Of a stretch of 64,000 bases of DNA, positions 53,254 through 62,531 are shown in pieces (position 1 is the stretch's first letter; every line of letters starts with the position of its first letter). Under the pieces are notes generated by a model that was not told where the DNA came from, ran no database searches, and saw nothing but the letters and a program-made list of their open reading frames with translations. The stretch is taken from positions 1-64,000 of the forward strand of contig DJTE01000028.1 of the NCBI GenBank assembly GCA_002439165.1, in the 5' to 3' direction. This DNA is from Chryseobacterium indologenes (GTDB lineage: Bacteria; Bacteroidota; Bacteroidia; Flavobacteriales; Weeksellaceae). Made by a program: the position numbers and the translations under genes.

Positions 53254-54774
53254 TCATAACTCATTCAGCAGATCATCCTCGCTGAGGTTGGTCTGAATCG
53301 TACTGTAAGCATCCTGATCTTCACCAGCCAGTACTTTGGTGTCCTGGATCAGTTTTCCGTCTGTATTGTAAATTTTCAGCAGAATCCATTTTCCGCTGCG
53401 TTCCAGCTCTTTCATACCTGATTCTGTTTTGTATTTTACCTTTCCGCTCTGAAGAATGCCGTCTTTCACCGTTGCTTTATTGCCGGGTTTACCTTTCACA
53501 TATTGTACGATCTGCCCTGTAAAACCGTCTGTATCTTCCAAAGGCTGGGTATACGTATAAAGAACAGCTCCTTTTTCATCATATACAGTAGAATCATATC
53601 CTGTCTGTTTGGCATTAAGCTTTTTCTCGGATTTTAATCTTTCATCCTCTTTGAATACTTTGGATAACGTTACAATACCGTCTTTATAGTGCTGTTCGCT
53701 GTAATCCTCATACACGGTTCCGTTATAAGGCATCTCATCTTTATAGGTTACACTGCCTTTTGATCTTCCGTCCGGATAATAGTATTTGATTTCCTGAACG
53801 GCGTTATCAGCAGAAATTTTTTCAGACGAAAGCTTCCCGTTGTCATCAAAATACCTGTTGAGAACTACCGAACCGTTTTTATAAACGTCAATCTCGGAAA
53901 TATGGGAAAGGTCATAATTGAACTGGTAATCTTCACCATTCCAGGCTGTATAGGAATCCGTATCCCTATTATACTGATAGACAAGATTTCCTATTTTTTT
54001 GCCGGCTTCATCGTAAGTTATTTTATAACCGTCTTTTTTATTTTTCTTTTCTTCCTGAAGGATTTTTCCGCTTTTTGAATAAATCATGCCCTCTTTTACC
54101 GTTCCGTCGCTTTTATACTTTTCGATCTTGGAAACTTTCATCGGGTCATAATAGTATTCTACCATAATATTTTCATCGGAGCTGCCGGAATTATTGGTTC
54201 CGATGTGCTTTCCTTTTTCCCCGTAATATTTGGTCTCATATTTTCCGCTGCTGTCCGTTGTTACTTCATAACGAATTCCTTTAATATCTTCATCATAAAC
54301 GATTGTTTTAAAGCTCTCTGCACTTTCGTATACGGTAATGCTATTATAATAGGAAAGGTTTTCCGGATCCTTGTAACTGTAAATTTTTCCTTTAAAAGTT
54401 CCGTCAGCCTTATAAACAAGATCTTCAGTAGGTCTTCCTTTTTCATCAAACGTCTGGGCCGGTCCCACCTGTTTTCCACCGGAAAATGTTCCCATACTGG
54501 CGATCTTACCCTCTGGAGTATACCAGGTTACTTTACCTTCATACACCTCGCTTCCCGGAGTGGTATCAGAAGCCAGCCCCTCCATCTGAAGTTTCCCGTT
54601 TTTATAAAAATCTCTGATTAAAGTAAATTTACCCTTGATCTCAGTTTCGCGGTAAAATTCCATGTTTTCCCGGGTGGTTGGCTCCCAGTTTTCATCAAAA
54701 TAGGTTTTTTCCTGGGCATATACATTAAAGCCGAGTACAAAGACAAACAGCGCCGAAGTCAATAATTTTTTCAT
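53254..54774 (-). CDS. Secreted YwqK/MORN-like repeat protein
   Basis: 506 residues with a signal peptide (ends FNVYAQ). The chain is made of many short beta-hairpin units of the MORN/YwqK type, for example DFYKNGKLQMEGLAS, WYTPEGKIASMGTFSGGKQVG, FDEKGRPTEDLVYKADG and YFDDNGKLSSEKIS. Such repeats act as extended scaffolds; the role of secreted forms in Bacteroidota is not known. No sorting domain is seen at the C-terminus (ends LSEDDLLNEL), so it probably remains in the periplasm. Confidence 0.75.
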   Translation of the reverse strand: MKKLLTSALFVFVLGFNVYAQEKTYFDENWEPTTRENMEFYRETEIKGKFTLIRDFYKNGKLQMEGLASDTTPGSEVYEGKVTWYTPEGKIASMGTFSGGKQVGPAQTFDEKGRPTEDLVYKADGTFKGKIYSYKDPENLSYYNSITVYESAESFKTIVYDEDIKGIRYEVTTDSSGKYETKYYGEKGKHIGTNNSGSSDENIMVEYYYDPMKVSKIEKYKSDGTVKEGMIYSKSGKILQEEKKNKKDGYKITYDEAGKKIGNLVYQYNRDTDSYTAWNGEDYQFNYDLSHISEIDVYKNGSVVLNRYFDDNGKLSSEKISADNAVQEIKYYYPDGRSKGSVTYKDEMPYNGTVYEDYSEQHYKDGIVTLSKVFKEDERLKSEKKLNAKQTGYDSTVYDEKGAVLYTYTQPLEDTDGFTGQIVQYVKGKPGNKATVKDGILQSGKVKYKTESGMKELERSGKWILLKIYNTDGKLIQDTKVLAGEDQDAYSTIQTNLSEDDLLNEL

Positions 54775-55157
54775 GTTTTTATTTAAAATTTAAATGATTT
54801 GAATAGAGTAGGGCTTAATTCTGAAGCATCACAGAAATGCCGGTGAAACATTAAATAATGTCCGATTGCCGCAGAATAATCCTTTTACATAGAAGTTGTG
54901 TTGTGTTTAATAATTGATACCTGAATCCCATAAAAACACTGAGAGTTCAGGTTTGATGGCCCAAATATAAATCAATTTGATGAGAAATAGATAGTAAGCA
55001 GACCGATTTGTTCGTTTGTAGTATGTAATATGTTGAAAATTATTATTTTAATTCTGTCAAAAATGATTAACTTGAAAAAGAGAAAAAACCGGATAGTTCC
55101 GGCCACCGGATTACGGGAAATTTTATTAAATTTAGCCAACAGAAAATCTAATATTTC
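54775..55157. other. Divergent intergenic region, little recognised
   Basis: This 383-bp AT-rich gap separates the YwqK-like gene from CoA-transferase subunit A. TATATTTG on the minus strand (54969-54962) could be a -7 element for a long leader of the YwqK-like gene. ACCGGATAGTTCCGGCCACC near 55087 holds overlapping CCGG inverted repeats. No gene is seen. Confidence 0.4.
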
Positions 55158-55859
55158 ATGATAGATAAAAGAGTACAAAATGCGAAGGAAGCCATCGAAG
55201 GAATTAAAGATGGAATGACCCTGATGCTGGGCGGATTTGGTCTTTGCGGTATCCCTGAAAACTCCATCAACGCATTGGTAGAAAGTGATGTGAAAGATCT
55301 TACCTGCATCTCGAACAATGCCGGCGTGGACGATTTCGGATTAGGATTGCTGCTTCATAAAAGACAGATCAGAAAGATGATCTCTTCCTATGTAGGAGAA
55401 AATGCGGAATTTGAAAGACAGATGCTTTCAGGAGAACTGGATGTAGAACTTACACCACAGGGAACCCTGGCGGAAAAATGCAGGGCAGCACAGGCGGGAA
55501 TTCCTGCCTTCTACACCCCTGCAGGCTATGGGACAGAAATAGCAGAAGGAAAAGAAGTAAAAGAGTTCAACGGAAAACCCCATATTCTTGAACATGCCTA
55601 TCAGGCAGATTTTTCTATCGTAAAAGCATGGAAAGGTGATCATGCCGGAAATCTGATCTTCAAAGGTTCAGCCAGAAATTTCAACCATCCGATGGCAGGA
55701 GCGGCAAAAATTACGATTGCTGAAGTGGAAGAGCTGGTAGAACCCGGTGAACTGGATCCTAACGAAGTACATATTCCGGGGATCATGATCCAGAGAATTT
55801 TCCAGGGAGAGAAGTTTGAAAAGAGAATTGAGCAGAGAACAGTAAGAAGCAGGGAATAG
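55158..55859 (+). CDS. scoA: CoA transferase subunit A
   Basis: 233 residues. The alpha subunit of a 3-oxoacid (succinyl-CoA:acetoacetate type) CoA-transferase, which moves CoA between succinate and a 3-ketoacid in ketone-body or branched-chain degradation. Marks are MTLMLGGFGLCGIPENSINAL near the start, ELTPQGTLAEKCRAAQAGIPAFYTPAGYGT near 105-135 and VKAWKGDHAGNLIFKGSARNFN near 155-176. The catalytic Glu is on subunit B, encoded about 2 kb downstream. Between them an ABC transporter gene runs the other way, so the usual A-B pair is broken up. Confidence 0.9.
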   Translation: MIDKRVQNAKEAIEGIKDGMTLMLGGFGLCGIPENSINALVESDVKDLTCISNNAGVDDFGLGLLLHKRQIRKMISSYVGENAEFERQMLSGELDVELTPQGTLAEKCRAAQAGIPAFYTPAGYGTEIAEGKEVKEFNGKPHILEHAYQADFSIVKAWKGDHAGNLIFKGSARNFNHPMAGAAKITIAEVEELVEPGELDPNEVHIPGIMIQRIFQGEKFEKRIEQRTVRSRE

Positions 55860-55881
55860 TTTCTGTTCGGAATGACCATAA

Positions 55882-55917
55882 AAACAAAGCGCTGAATCTA
55901 CATTCAGCGCTTTGTTT
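55882..55917. terminator. Bidirectional terminator between scoA and the ABC transporter
   Basis: AAACAAAGCGCTGAAT and ATTCAGCGCTTTGTTT pair perfectly around CTAC. It can end transcription from both sides and so separates subunit A from anything downstream. Confidence 0.85.
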
Positions 55918-57718
55918 ATGCCTGTGGGGCAATCATTTTCCGTTCCCCGATCTGCTGTCGCCACATGGCGTAGTATAATCCTTTTTCAGCAATCAGATTA
56001 TTGTGGGATCCTGTTTCAATCACCTGGCCGCGTTCCAGAACATAAATTTTGTCTGCATGCATGATCGTACTTAGACGGTGAGCGATAAGAACCGTAATCT
56101 GCTCCCTTTCTTTAGAAATATCCTTAATGGTTGTGGTGATTTCTTCTTCCGTAATACTGTCCAGTGCAGAAGTGGCCTCATCAAAGATCAGCAGATGAGG
56201 TTTCCTTAAAAGCGCCCTTGCAATGGCTATTCTCTGTTTTTCACCGCCACTCAGCTTTAGCCCGCCTTCACCAATCACCGTTTCAATTCCTTTCTCAGCC
56301 CTTTCAAGTAAGGCCGTACAGCTCGATTTTTCCAGAGCGGCAGCCAGTTCCTGTTCCGTTGCTTTGGGATTCACAAAAAGAAGATTTTCTTTGATCGTTC
56401 CCGCAAATAGCTGGGTATCCTGGGTCACAAAGCCAATCTGATTCCTGAGTTCATCAAAATCAAACTCCTTCCCGTTGATCGAATTATAAAAAATATTCCC
56501 TTCCTGAGGTCTGTAAAGCCCAACCAGCAATTTCACCAGAGTACTTTTTCCTGATCCGCTTGGTCCGACAAAAGCAATGGTTTCCCCGTTTTTAACATCA
56601 AAGGAAATATTATTCAAAGCTTTATACTGGGCAGACTGATGCTTGAATGAAACATGTCTGAACTCCAGTTCCTCAATAGCACCAATTGATTTCGGCTGAA
56701 GCGGCTTTTCTTCCACCTCTTTTTTCATTAAACGGTCGAAATTCTGAAGAGAAGCTTCCGCTTCACGGTAAGAGATAATGATATTCCCGATCTCCTGCAT
56801 CGGCCCGAAAATAAAAAATCCGTAGAACATCAGCGACAGGTACTGTCCGGGAGTTACAATATTTTTAAAAATTAAAAGCAGTAAGGTCAGCGTGATCATC
56901 TGCTGGAGGAAATTCACCATCGTCCCCTGGATGAAGCTTAAAGAACGGATACTTTTAACCTTTCTCAGCTCAAGCCCGAGGATTTTGTAGGTATTGTTAT
57001 TCAGGCGGATAATCTCCTGGTTGGTGAGCCCAAGACTTTTTACAATTTCTATATTTCTTAAACTTTCAGTAGTGCTTCCCGCCAGGGCAGTAGTCTCCGA
57101 AACAATATTCTTCTGAATAACCTTTATCCTTTTACTTAATAAATTGGTGATAAAAGCAATCAGGAAAATCCCGCAGATATAAACCGGCATGATAGACCAG
57201 TGCAGGCGGATCGCATACACCGAAACGAAAATTATGCTCACTAAAATTCCAAAGAATATATTGATGAAATTACTGATGAACTTCACCGTGTCTTCCCTTA
57301 CTTTCGTTAAAATAGACAACGTTTCACCGCTCCTCTGATCTTCAAACTCCTGATAGGGCAGGGCCATGGAATGTTTTAAACCGTCTGTAAAGATTTTGGC
57401 CCCGAACTTCTGGGTAATCACACTTACCACATAATCCTGAAAAGCTTTGGCAATCCTGCTTACCATAGCTGTTCCGATAAGCAGCCCTAAAAAATAAAAG
57501 GCTCCGTGGTAAACACTGGTTCCGTATAAATATTCGTTCAGATTTCTCGGTAAAAGCTGTTCCTTATCAAAAAAATTGGGGTGCGTAACCAGCCGGTCCA
57601 GGATATTTCCCGTAATAGCCGGAGCAAATAAAGAAAAAACCTGATTAATGGTAGCCAGCAGCAGCGAAATCGCAATCAGCCAGCGGTAAGGTTTAAGGTA
57701 TCTTAAAAGTACTTTCAT
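55916..57718 (-). CDS. ABC transporter, fused permease and ATPase
   Basis: 600 residues from the ATG at 57718; an upstream TTG at 57739 lies inside a -7 element and is rejected. The N-terminal half has six membrane segments of the ABC exporter type I fold; the C-terminal half is the ATPase with FVGPSGSGKSTLVKLLVG (Walker A), the Q-loop in GFVTQDTQLF, LSGGEKQRIAIARALL (signature), LLIFDEATSALD (Walker B) and the AHRLSTI switch His. The family exports lipids or drugs. It lies between, and opposite to, the two CoA-transferase subunit genes. Confidence 0.93.
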   Translation of the reverse strand: MKVLLRYLKPYRWLIAISLLLATINQVFSLFAPAITGNILDRLVTHPNFFDKEQLLPRNLNEYLYGTSVYHGAFYFLGLLIGTAMVSRIAKAFQDYVVSVITQKFGAKIFTDGLKHSMALPYQEFEDQRSGETLSILTKVREDTVKFISNFINIFFGILVSIIFVSVYAIRLHWSIMPVYICGIFLIAFITNLLSKRIKVIQKNIVSETTALAGSTTESLRNIEIVKSLGLTNQEIIRLNNNTYKILGLELRKVKSIRSLSFIQGTMVNFLQQMITLTLLLLIFKNIVTPGQYLSLMFYGFFIFGPMQEIGNIIISYREAEASLQNFDRLMKKEVEEKPLQPKSIGAIEELEFRHVSFKHQSAQYKALNNISFDVKNGETIAFVGPSGSGKSTLVKLLVGLYRPQEGNIFYNSINGKEFDFDELRNQIGFVTQDTQLFAGTIKENLLFVNPKATEQELAAALEKSSCTALLERAEKGIETVIGEGGLKLSGGEKQRIAIARALLRKPHLLIFDEATSALDSITEEEITTTIKDISKEREQITVLIAHRLSTIMHADKIYVLERGQVIETGSHNNLIAEKGLYYAMWRQQIGERKMIAPQA

Positions 57719-57736
57719 TACTAATTTATAAGGGTA

Positions 57737-57744
57737 CAAAATTA
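57737..57744 (-). promoter_or_regulatory. -7 element of the ABC transporter gene
   Basis: On the minus strand TAATTTTG matches TAnnTTTG, 18 bases before the ATG at 57718. It overlaps the TTG that the open frame would permit as start. Confidence 0.45.
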
Positions 57745-57839
57745 AAGATATTATTTTTACTAACAGTGTTAATTTTTAAACACAGAAAGCCCTTTTATAT
57801 TCAGCTGAAAATAATTAAATTGCAGTCTAAGTTTTTATT

Positions 57840-58493
57840 ATGCTTACAAAAGAACAAATTGCCAAAAGAATTTCAAAAGAACTGAAAGATCGCTATTATG
57901 TAAACCTGGGAATAGGAATTCCTACTTTGGTTGCCAACTATGTTCCGGAAGGTATTTCCGTAGAATTCCAGAGTGAGAACGGAGTTCTGGGGATGGGGCC
58001 TTTCCCTTTTGAAGGTGAGGAAGATGCAGATATCATCAATGCCGGAAAACAAACCATTACCATCCTGCCGGGAGGTTCATTCTTCGATTCTGCATTCAGT
58101 TTCGGAATGATCAGAGGGCAGAAAGTGGATCTTACCATTCTTGGAGCAATGGAAGTGTCAGAAAACGGAGATATTGCCAACTGGAAGATCCCAGGTAAAA
58201 TGGTAAAAGGAATGGGAGGTGCCATGGATCTGGTAGCTTCCGCAGAAAATATTATCGTAGCCATGATGCACGTAAACAAAGCCGGAGAAAGCAAAATCCT
58301 GAAAAAATGTACCCTTCCGCTTACCGGAGTAAACTGTGTGAAAAGAGTAGTGACGGAACTGGCAGTTCTGGATGTTACCCCTGCAGGTTTCAAACTGGTG
58401 GAAAGAGCACCGGGCGTTTCAGTAGAACATATTATAGGAGCTACGGAAGCGGATCTTATCATTGAAGGAGAAATTCCGGAAATGCAGTTTTAG
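57840..58493 (+). CDS. scoB: CoA transferase subunit B
   Basis: 217 residues. The beta subunit, with the family blocks YVNLGIGIPTLVANYVPEG near 20-38, FQSENGVLGMGPFPFEG (the Glu of SENG is the catalytic residue that forms the CoA thioester), GGSFFDSAFSFGMIRGQKVDLTILG and GKMVKGMGGAMDLV. It should pair with the subunit A product encoded upstream. It has its own promoter region in the 100 bp after the divergent ABC gene, so the subunits must be balanced from separate transcripts. Confidence 0.92.
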   Translation: MLTKEQIAKRISKELKDRYYVNLGIGIPTLVANYVPEGISVEFQSENGVLGMGPFPFEGEEDADIINAGKQTITILPGGSFFDSAFSFGMIRGQKVDLTILGAMEVSENGDIANWKIPGKMVKGMGGAMDLVASAENIIVAMMHVNKAGESKILKKCTLPLTGVNCVKRVVTELAVLDVTPAGFKLVERAPGVSVEHIIGATEADLIIEGEIPEMQF

Positions 58494-58528
58494 ATATTCC
58501 ACATCAATATATAATTTAATATCAATAT

Positions 58529-58567
58529 AAAGCATTGAGGATGAAAGTCTTCAGTGCTTTTTTTATG
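58529..58567 (+). terminator. Terminator after scoB
   Basis: AAGCATTGA and TCAGTGCTT pair (one T-G) with a larger loop containing GGATGAAAGTCT, followed by a T run. Confidence 0.75.
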
Positions 58568-58699
58568 CTCCTGGTTTTCGGAACTATACATTTATTGCCG
58601 GAACAGAGACAAATACTTATCTGTCTTCAACACTTATTAACCGCCTCTTTGCCCGTTGGCGAATAAACATCAATTTTATCATACTAAAAACAAAATATT

Positions 58700-59101
58700 A
58701 TGAAACATCTGGTAATTATTTTAGGGCTTGCATTTTCAACAGGGTATACAGGGCCTGTACATAAAGAAAGTGTTAAAAACACAAGCAAAGAGGAAACAGC
58801 TAAGGTCACGGCACCGGACACAAACCTGAGCCGGCTGGCCAATACGTATTATGTTGTAAACCGCAGAACCGGGGTGCCCGCACGTAATGCTGCAGAAGCA
58901 GAACAGATAGCTGATGTATCCGGACCATACGGTAACGTTGCCTATCTGGGAAGCAGTGCCTGCAGAACCTGGTGGCTGAATAAAACGGTTGTTCCGAATC
59001 CGGGTAACCATCAGGAACCGGTTACCTGGTCTCACTATTATTCTTCAGGAGGAACCGTAACGGTTGCCGGAGATTATTTTCTTCTTTATTGTCCTTTTTA
59101 G
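58700..59101 (+). CDS. Small secreted protein, unknown
   Basis: 133 residues. A signal-peptide-like start (KHLVIILGLAFSTGYTG) precedes a Lys/Thr-rich linker and a compact C-terminal region with TYYVVNRRTGVPARNAAEAE, SACRTWWLNKTVVPNPG and a final YFLLYCPF. Two Cys residues in that region could form a disulfide. I recognise no family. It stands alone with an AT-rich upstream region. Confidence 0.6.
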   Translation: MKHLVIILGLAFSTGYTGPVHKESVKNTSKEETAKVTAPDTNLSRLANTYYVVNRRTGVPARNAAEAEQIADVSGPYGNVAYLGSSACRTWWLNKTVVPNPGNHQEPVTWSHYYSSGGTVTVAGDYFLLYCPF

Positions 59102-59289
59102 ATAGATGAAAAGTAAAAACAGCTGCAAAATGAGTTTCAGCAATTTAAATTGATAAAGATTTTTACAAAAATAACCATAAAGATCTGTGAAATACAGGAA
59201 ATCTAGGGAAACTTTTAACGGCTGAACTGATCTTAATGGTTTGAAAATTTGAATGAAGGATAACCATAACCAATTCAGTTAAAAACAGA

Positions 59290-59317
59290 AACCTTGCCGG
59301 CCGGCAAGGTTTTTTCT
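59290..59317. terminator. Terminator between the small secreted protein and DUF4197 genes
   Basis: The perfect palindrome AACCTTGCCGGCCGGCAAGGTT is followed by TTTT. On the plus strand it lies nearly 200 bases after the previous stop; on the minus strand it follows the DUF4197 stop within 20 bases. Confidence 0.75.
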
Positions 59318-59333
59318 GATGTATATTAATTTC

Positions 59334-60146
59334 TTATTTATGATCCTGTGCTCCGAAAACCTTCTGCAGGATGCTCGTCGTTCTCATAGCCGGTGTATTT
59401 CTGATGCCGCTTTCTTTATCAGCCACCATTTTGAAAACCCCATTGATGGTTTCGGTGGTTACATATTCATTAAGGTCGGTGGTTACGGATTGCCCTGTAA
59501 ACGTATTATATTTGGAGATCAGGTTTTTCCATACCGTATCTGCACCTACTTTCCCGAGAGATGCTTTTACTTTTGGCTGAAAAGCCGTAAAAAGCTGGCT
59601 TTGGGTTTTGCTCTGAAGATAGCTGGTGGCTGCGTTATCACTGCCCAGCAGGATATTTTTCGCATCAGTGATCGTCATGGAAGTGATCGCTTTGGTGAAA
59701 ATAGGAGCGGCTTCCGTTACCGCATCCTCAGCAGCTCTGTTCAATAGTTTTACCCCTTCATCAGCAAGGCTTCCCATTCCCAGAGAACGCAGAGTATTGT
59801 CGATTTTTCTTAATTTCTCCGGCATTAAGATTTTTACCGCTTCATTCTTTAAAAATCCGTCAGTAAGAGCCAGTTTCTTTACCCCGTCAGTCACCCCGAT
59901 GCTCAGAGCTTCCTTTAGCCCCGATGAAATCTGTGCTGAAGTAAGATTACCCAGGTTTACAGAGGAGTTTTTAGTAGGTGTAGCCGTATTGGCAGGCGCT
60001 GCGGTTGTGGAGCTTTTTGTTTTCGCCGGGTTTTCAAGATCTACTCCGGTTTTATCTTTTACCGTAGATTTGATGATATCGAGGAGCTGTGCCTGTGAAG
60101 AAACAGAAAATAATAAACCGGCTGCCAGCAAAATACTTTTTCTCAT
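59334..60146 (-). CDS. DUF4197 domain protein
   Basis: 270 residues. Signal peptide (RKSILLAAGLLFSVSSQAQ), a low-complexity Thr/Ala/Asn linker (about 40-62), then the DUF4197 core: SAQISSGLKEALSIGVTDGV, LPEKLRKIDNTLR-like MPEKLRKIDNTLRSLGMG, LLNRAAEDAVTEAAPIF and SMTITDAKNILLGSDNAAT. The family is helical, periplasmic and uncharacterised in Bacteroidota and Proteobacteria. It is monocistronic. Confidence 0.88.
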   Translation of the reverse strand: MRKSILLAAGLLFSVSSQAQLLDIIKSTVKDKTGVDLENPAKTKSSTTAAPANTATPTKNSSVNLGNLTSAQISSGLKEALSIGVTDGVKKLALTDGFLKNEAVKILMPEKLRKIDNTLRSLGMGSLADEGVKLLNRAAEDAVTEAAPIFTKAITSMTITDAKNILLGSDNAATSYLQSKTQSQLFTAFQPKVKASLGKVGADTVWKNLISKYNTFTGQSVTTDLNEYVTTETINGVFKMVADKESGIRNTPAMRTTSILQKVFGAQDHK

Positions 60147-60159
60147 TGTATTTTTTTTA

Positions 60160-60167
60160 CAAATTTA
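60160..60167 (-). promoter_or_regulatory. -7 element of the DUF4197 gene
   Basis: On the minus strand TAAATTTG matches TAnnTTTG, 13 bases before the ATG at 60146. No -33 TTG is found at the usual distance. Confidence 0.45.
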
Positions 60168-60248
60168 GATGTTTTATTTTTTGATAGGTTAAATACTGCG
60201 GAAGATTTGGAAAATAATTATCTTAGCAAAAACCTTAACCGCATTCCA

Positions 60249-62513
60249 ATGGTACGAATCTTTTTAGTTTTTTCCATGTTGTTTTCAAATCTGATTTTAG
60301 CTCAAAATAAGTTGAACCTGATCCCTTATCCACAAAAAACAGAAGTGTTAAAAGGTGAATTTATCATTCCCGAAACCTTATTATTAAGCAGTGACCTGCC
60401 GAAAGAAGAAACGGAGTATTTCAAAAAGCGGCTGGGATCTCAGCTGAAATTTCAGTCTCTTCAAAAGGGTAACGCGGCTCATCTGACGAATTCCATCATT
60501 ACTCCGGTTTCAGCAGCGGATGCCGGACAGAAAAAAGAATATTACACATTAGAAATCTCTCCGAAACAGATTCATATTAAATCATACTCCCGTCAGGGGT
60601 ATTTTCTGGCACTCCAGACGTTGATCCAGCTGTTTGAAGCACATCAGGCTGACCGGAAAATTCCGGTTTTAAACATTGAAGATCAGCCGAAGTTCGCATG
60701 GAGAGGAATGCACCTTGATGTCTGCCGTCATTTTTTTACAGTAGAGGAGGTAAAACAATACATCGATTATCTGGCCATGTACAAACTGAATACCTTCCAC
60801 TGGCATTTAACGGATGATCAGGGCTGGAGAATTGAGATTAAAAAATATCCGAAACTTACCCGGTTAGGTTCAAAGCGTAAGGAATCCATGATCGGGGCCT
60901 ATGTAGACAATACATTCGACGGAAAGCCGTACGGGCCGTTTTTCTATACACAGGAACAGATCAGAGACGTTGTAAAATATGCGCAGCAAAGGCACATTAA
61001 CGTAGTTCCGGAAATTGAGATGCCGGGGCATGCTCTTGCAGCATTGACTGCCTATCCTGAGCTGGCCTGTACCAAAGGTCCTTTTGAGCCGGCTACCAAA
61101 TGGGGTGTTTTTGATGACGTTTTCTGCCCCAAAGAAGAAACATTCACGTTCCTTGAAAATGTTCTGGATGAAGTAATGAAGCTTTTCCCGTCTCAATACA
61201 TTCATATCGGCGGTGATGAGTGCCCGAAAACAAGATGGAAAGAATGTGCCCATTGCCAGGAACTGATCAGGAAAAATAATTTAAAAGATGAGCATGGACT
61301 GCAAAGTTATTTCATTCACAGGATTGAAAAATTTGTCAACAGTAAGGGCAGAAAGATCATTGGCTGGGATGAAATTTTAGAAGGCGGTCTGGCTCCCAAT
61401 GCAGCCGTAATGAGCTGGACAGGAGTAAACGGAGGTATAGAAGCCGCAAAATCAGGACATTTCGCCGTAATGACTCCGGGTGCGTATTGCTACTTTGATC
61501 ATTACCAGGGCGATCCGCAGTCGGAACCGAATGCTTTCGGAGGATTTACCCCACTGGACAAAATCTACTCTTACAACCCTATTCCTTCCGAGCTGAATGC
61601 AGAACAGTCCAAATACATCATGGGGGTACAGGCCAATCTCTGGACCGAGTATATTACAGATTTCAGACAGGTACAGTATATGATTTTTCCGAGACTGATG
61701 GCGCTTGCCGAAGTAGGCTGGGGAACCTCAGATCCTAAGAATTATAAAGAATTTGAAAACAGAGTCATCACCCAGTTTAAAGTCCTTGATAAAATGAAGG
61801 TGAACTACGCCAGAAGTATCTATAATATTTCAGGAAAAGTAATTCCGGCTAATAAAGGTATTGCCTACGAACTGTCAACTTCACAGAATTTAAACGGAAT
61901 CCGCTATACCCTGGACGGAACTAATCCGTCAGTAAACTCTGAAACTTATCAGGAGCCGGTTCCAATTCCGCGATCTTTAACTGTTAAATCTGCTTACTTT
62001 GAGAACGGCCAACTGAAAAGTGCGGTTTCTTCCCAACAGTTTACGATTTTCAAAACAACCGGAAAAAATATAACCCTTGAACAGCAGCCAAGTGAAAATT
62101 ATTCTTTCGGAGGAGCCTTTACTTTGGTAGACGGAATTACTGGAAATACCAGACAGCTTGGAAAAACATGGCTTGGATTCCAGGGGAAAGATGTCACTGC
62201 TGTGATTGATTTCGGAAATAAAACAGATTTCTCAGAAGTTTATTTCAATACTCTGGAGAACAAGGGAAGCTGGATTCATCTGGCCAATTCAGCACAGATC
62301 TTTGTTTCCGACGATAACAGGAGTTTTAAAATGATCAGAGAGATCGGCAAGGATGAAATTCAGAAAGCCAAAGGAAAAATTAAACTTAAGGTAGGGGCTC
62401 AGAATGCAAGGTACATTAAAGTAAAAATCGAAAATGCAGGAATTATTCCGGCCGGAAATCCCGGTGCCGATTCCAGAGCATGGCTGTTTGTTGATGAAAT
62501 TGGCGTAAATTAG
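60249..62513 (+). CDS. Beta-N-acetylhexosaminidase, GH20
   Basis: 754 residues from ATG 60249; the frame also has a TTG 14 codons earlier, which would bury the signal peptide (MVRIFLVFSMLFSNLILAQ). A GH20b-type N-terminal domain (about 20-135) leads into the catalytic barrel: WRGMHLDVCRHFFTVEEVK, FHWHLTDDQGWRIEIKKYPKL, PEIEMPGHALAALTAYPEL and HIGGDECPKTRW with the catalytic Asp-Glu pair near 324-325. A C-terminal chitobiase-like stretch and a discoidin-like domain follow. It would remove terminal GlcNAc or GalNAc from chitin or glycans. The Crp/Fnr gene follows after 18 bp. Confidence 0.93.
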   Translation: MVRIFLVFSMLFSNLILAQNKLNLIPYPQKTEVLKGEFIIPETLLLSSDLPKEETEYFKKRLGSQLKFQSLQKGNAAHLTNSIITPVSAADAGQKKEYYTLEISPKQIHIKSYSRQGYFLALQTLIQLFEAHQADRKIPVLNIEDQPKFAWRGMHLDVCRHFFTVEEVKQYIDYLAMYKLNTFHWHLTDDQGWRIEIKKYPKLTRLGSKRKESMIGAYVDNTFDGKPYGPFFYTQEQIRDVVKYAQQRHINVVPEIEMPGHALAALTAYPELACTKGPFEPATKWGVFDDVFCPKEETFTFLENVLDEVMKLFPSQYIHIGGDECPKTRWKECAHCQELIRKNNLKDEHGLQSYFIHRIEKFVNSKGRKIIGWDEILEGGLAPNAAVMSWTGVNGGIEAAKSGHFAVMTPGAYCYFDHYQGDPQSEPNAFGGFTPLDKIYSYNPIPSELNAEQSKYIMGVQANLWTEYITDFRQVQYMIFPRLMALAEVGWGTSDPKNYKEFENRVITQFKVLDKMKVNYARSIYNISGKVIPANKGIAYELSTSQNLNGIRYTLDGTNPSVNSETYQEPVPIPRSLTVKSAYFENGQLKSAVSSQQFTIFKTTGKNITLEQQPSENYSFGGAFTLVDGITGNTRQLGKTWLGFQGKDVTAVIDFGNKTDFSEVYFNTLENKGSWIHLANSAQIFVSDDNRSFKMIREIGKDEIQKAKGKIKLKVGAQNARYIKVKIENAGIIPAGNPGADSRAWLFVDEIGVN

Positions 62514-62531
62514 CCGTAAAAGTCAGTATAA

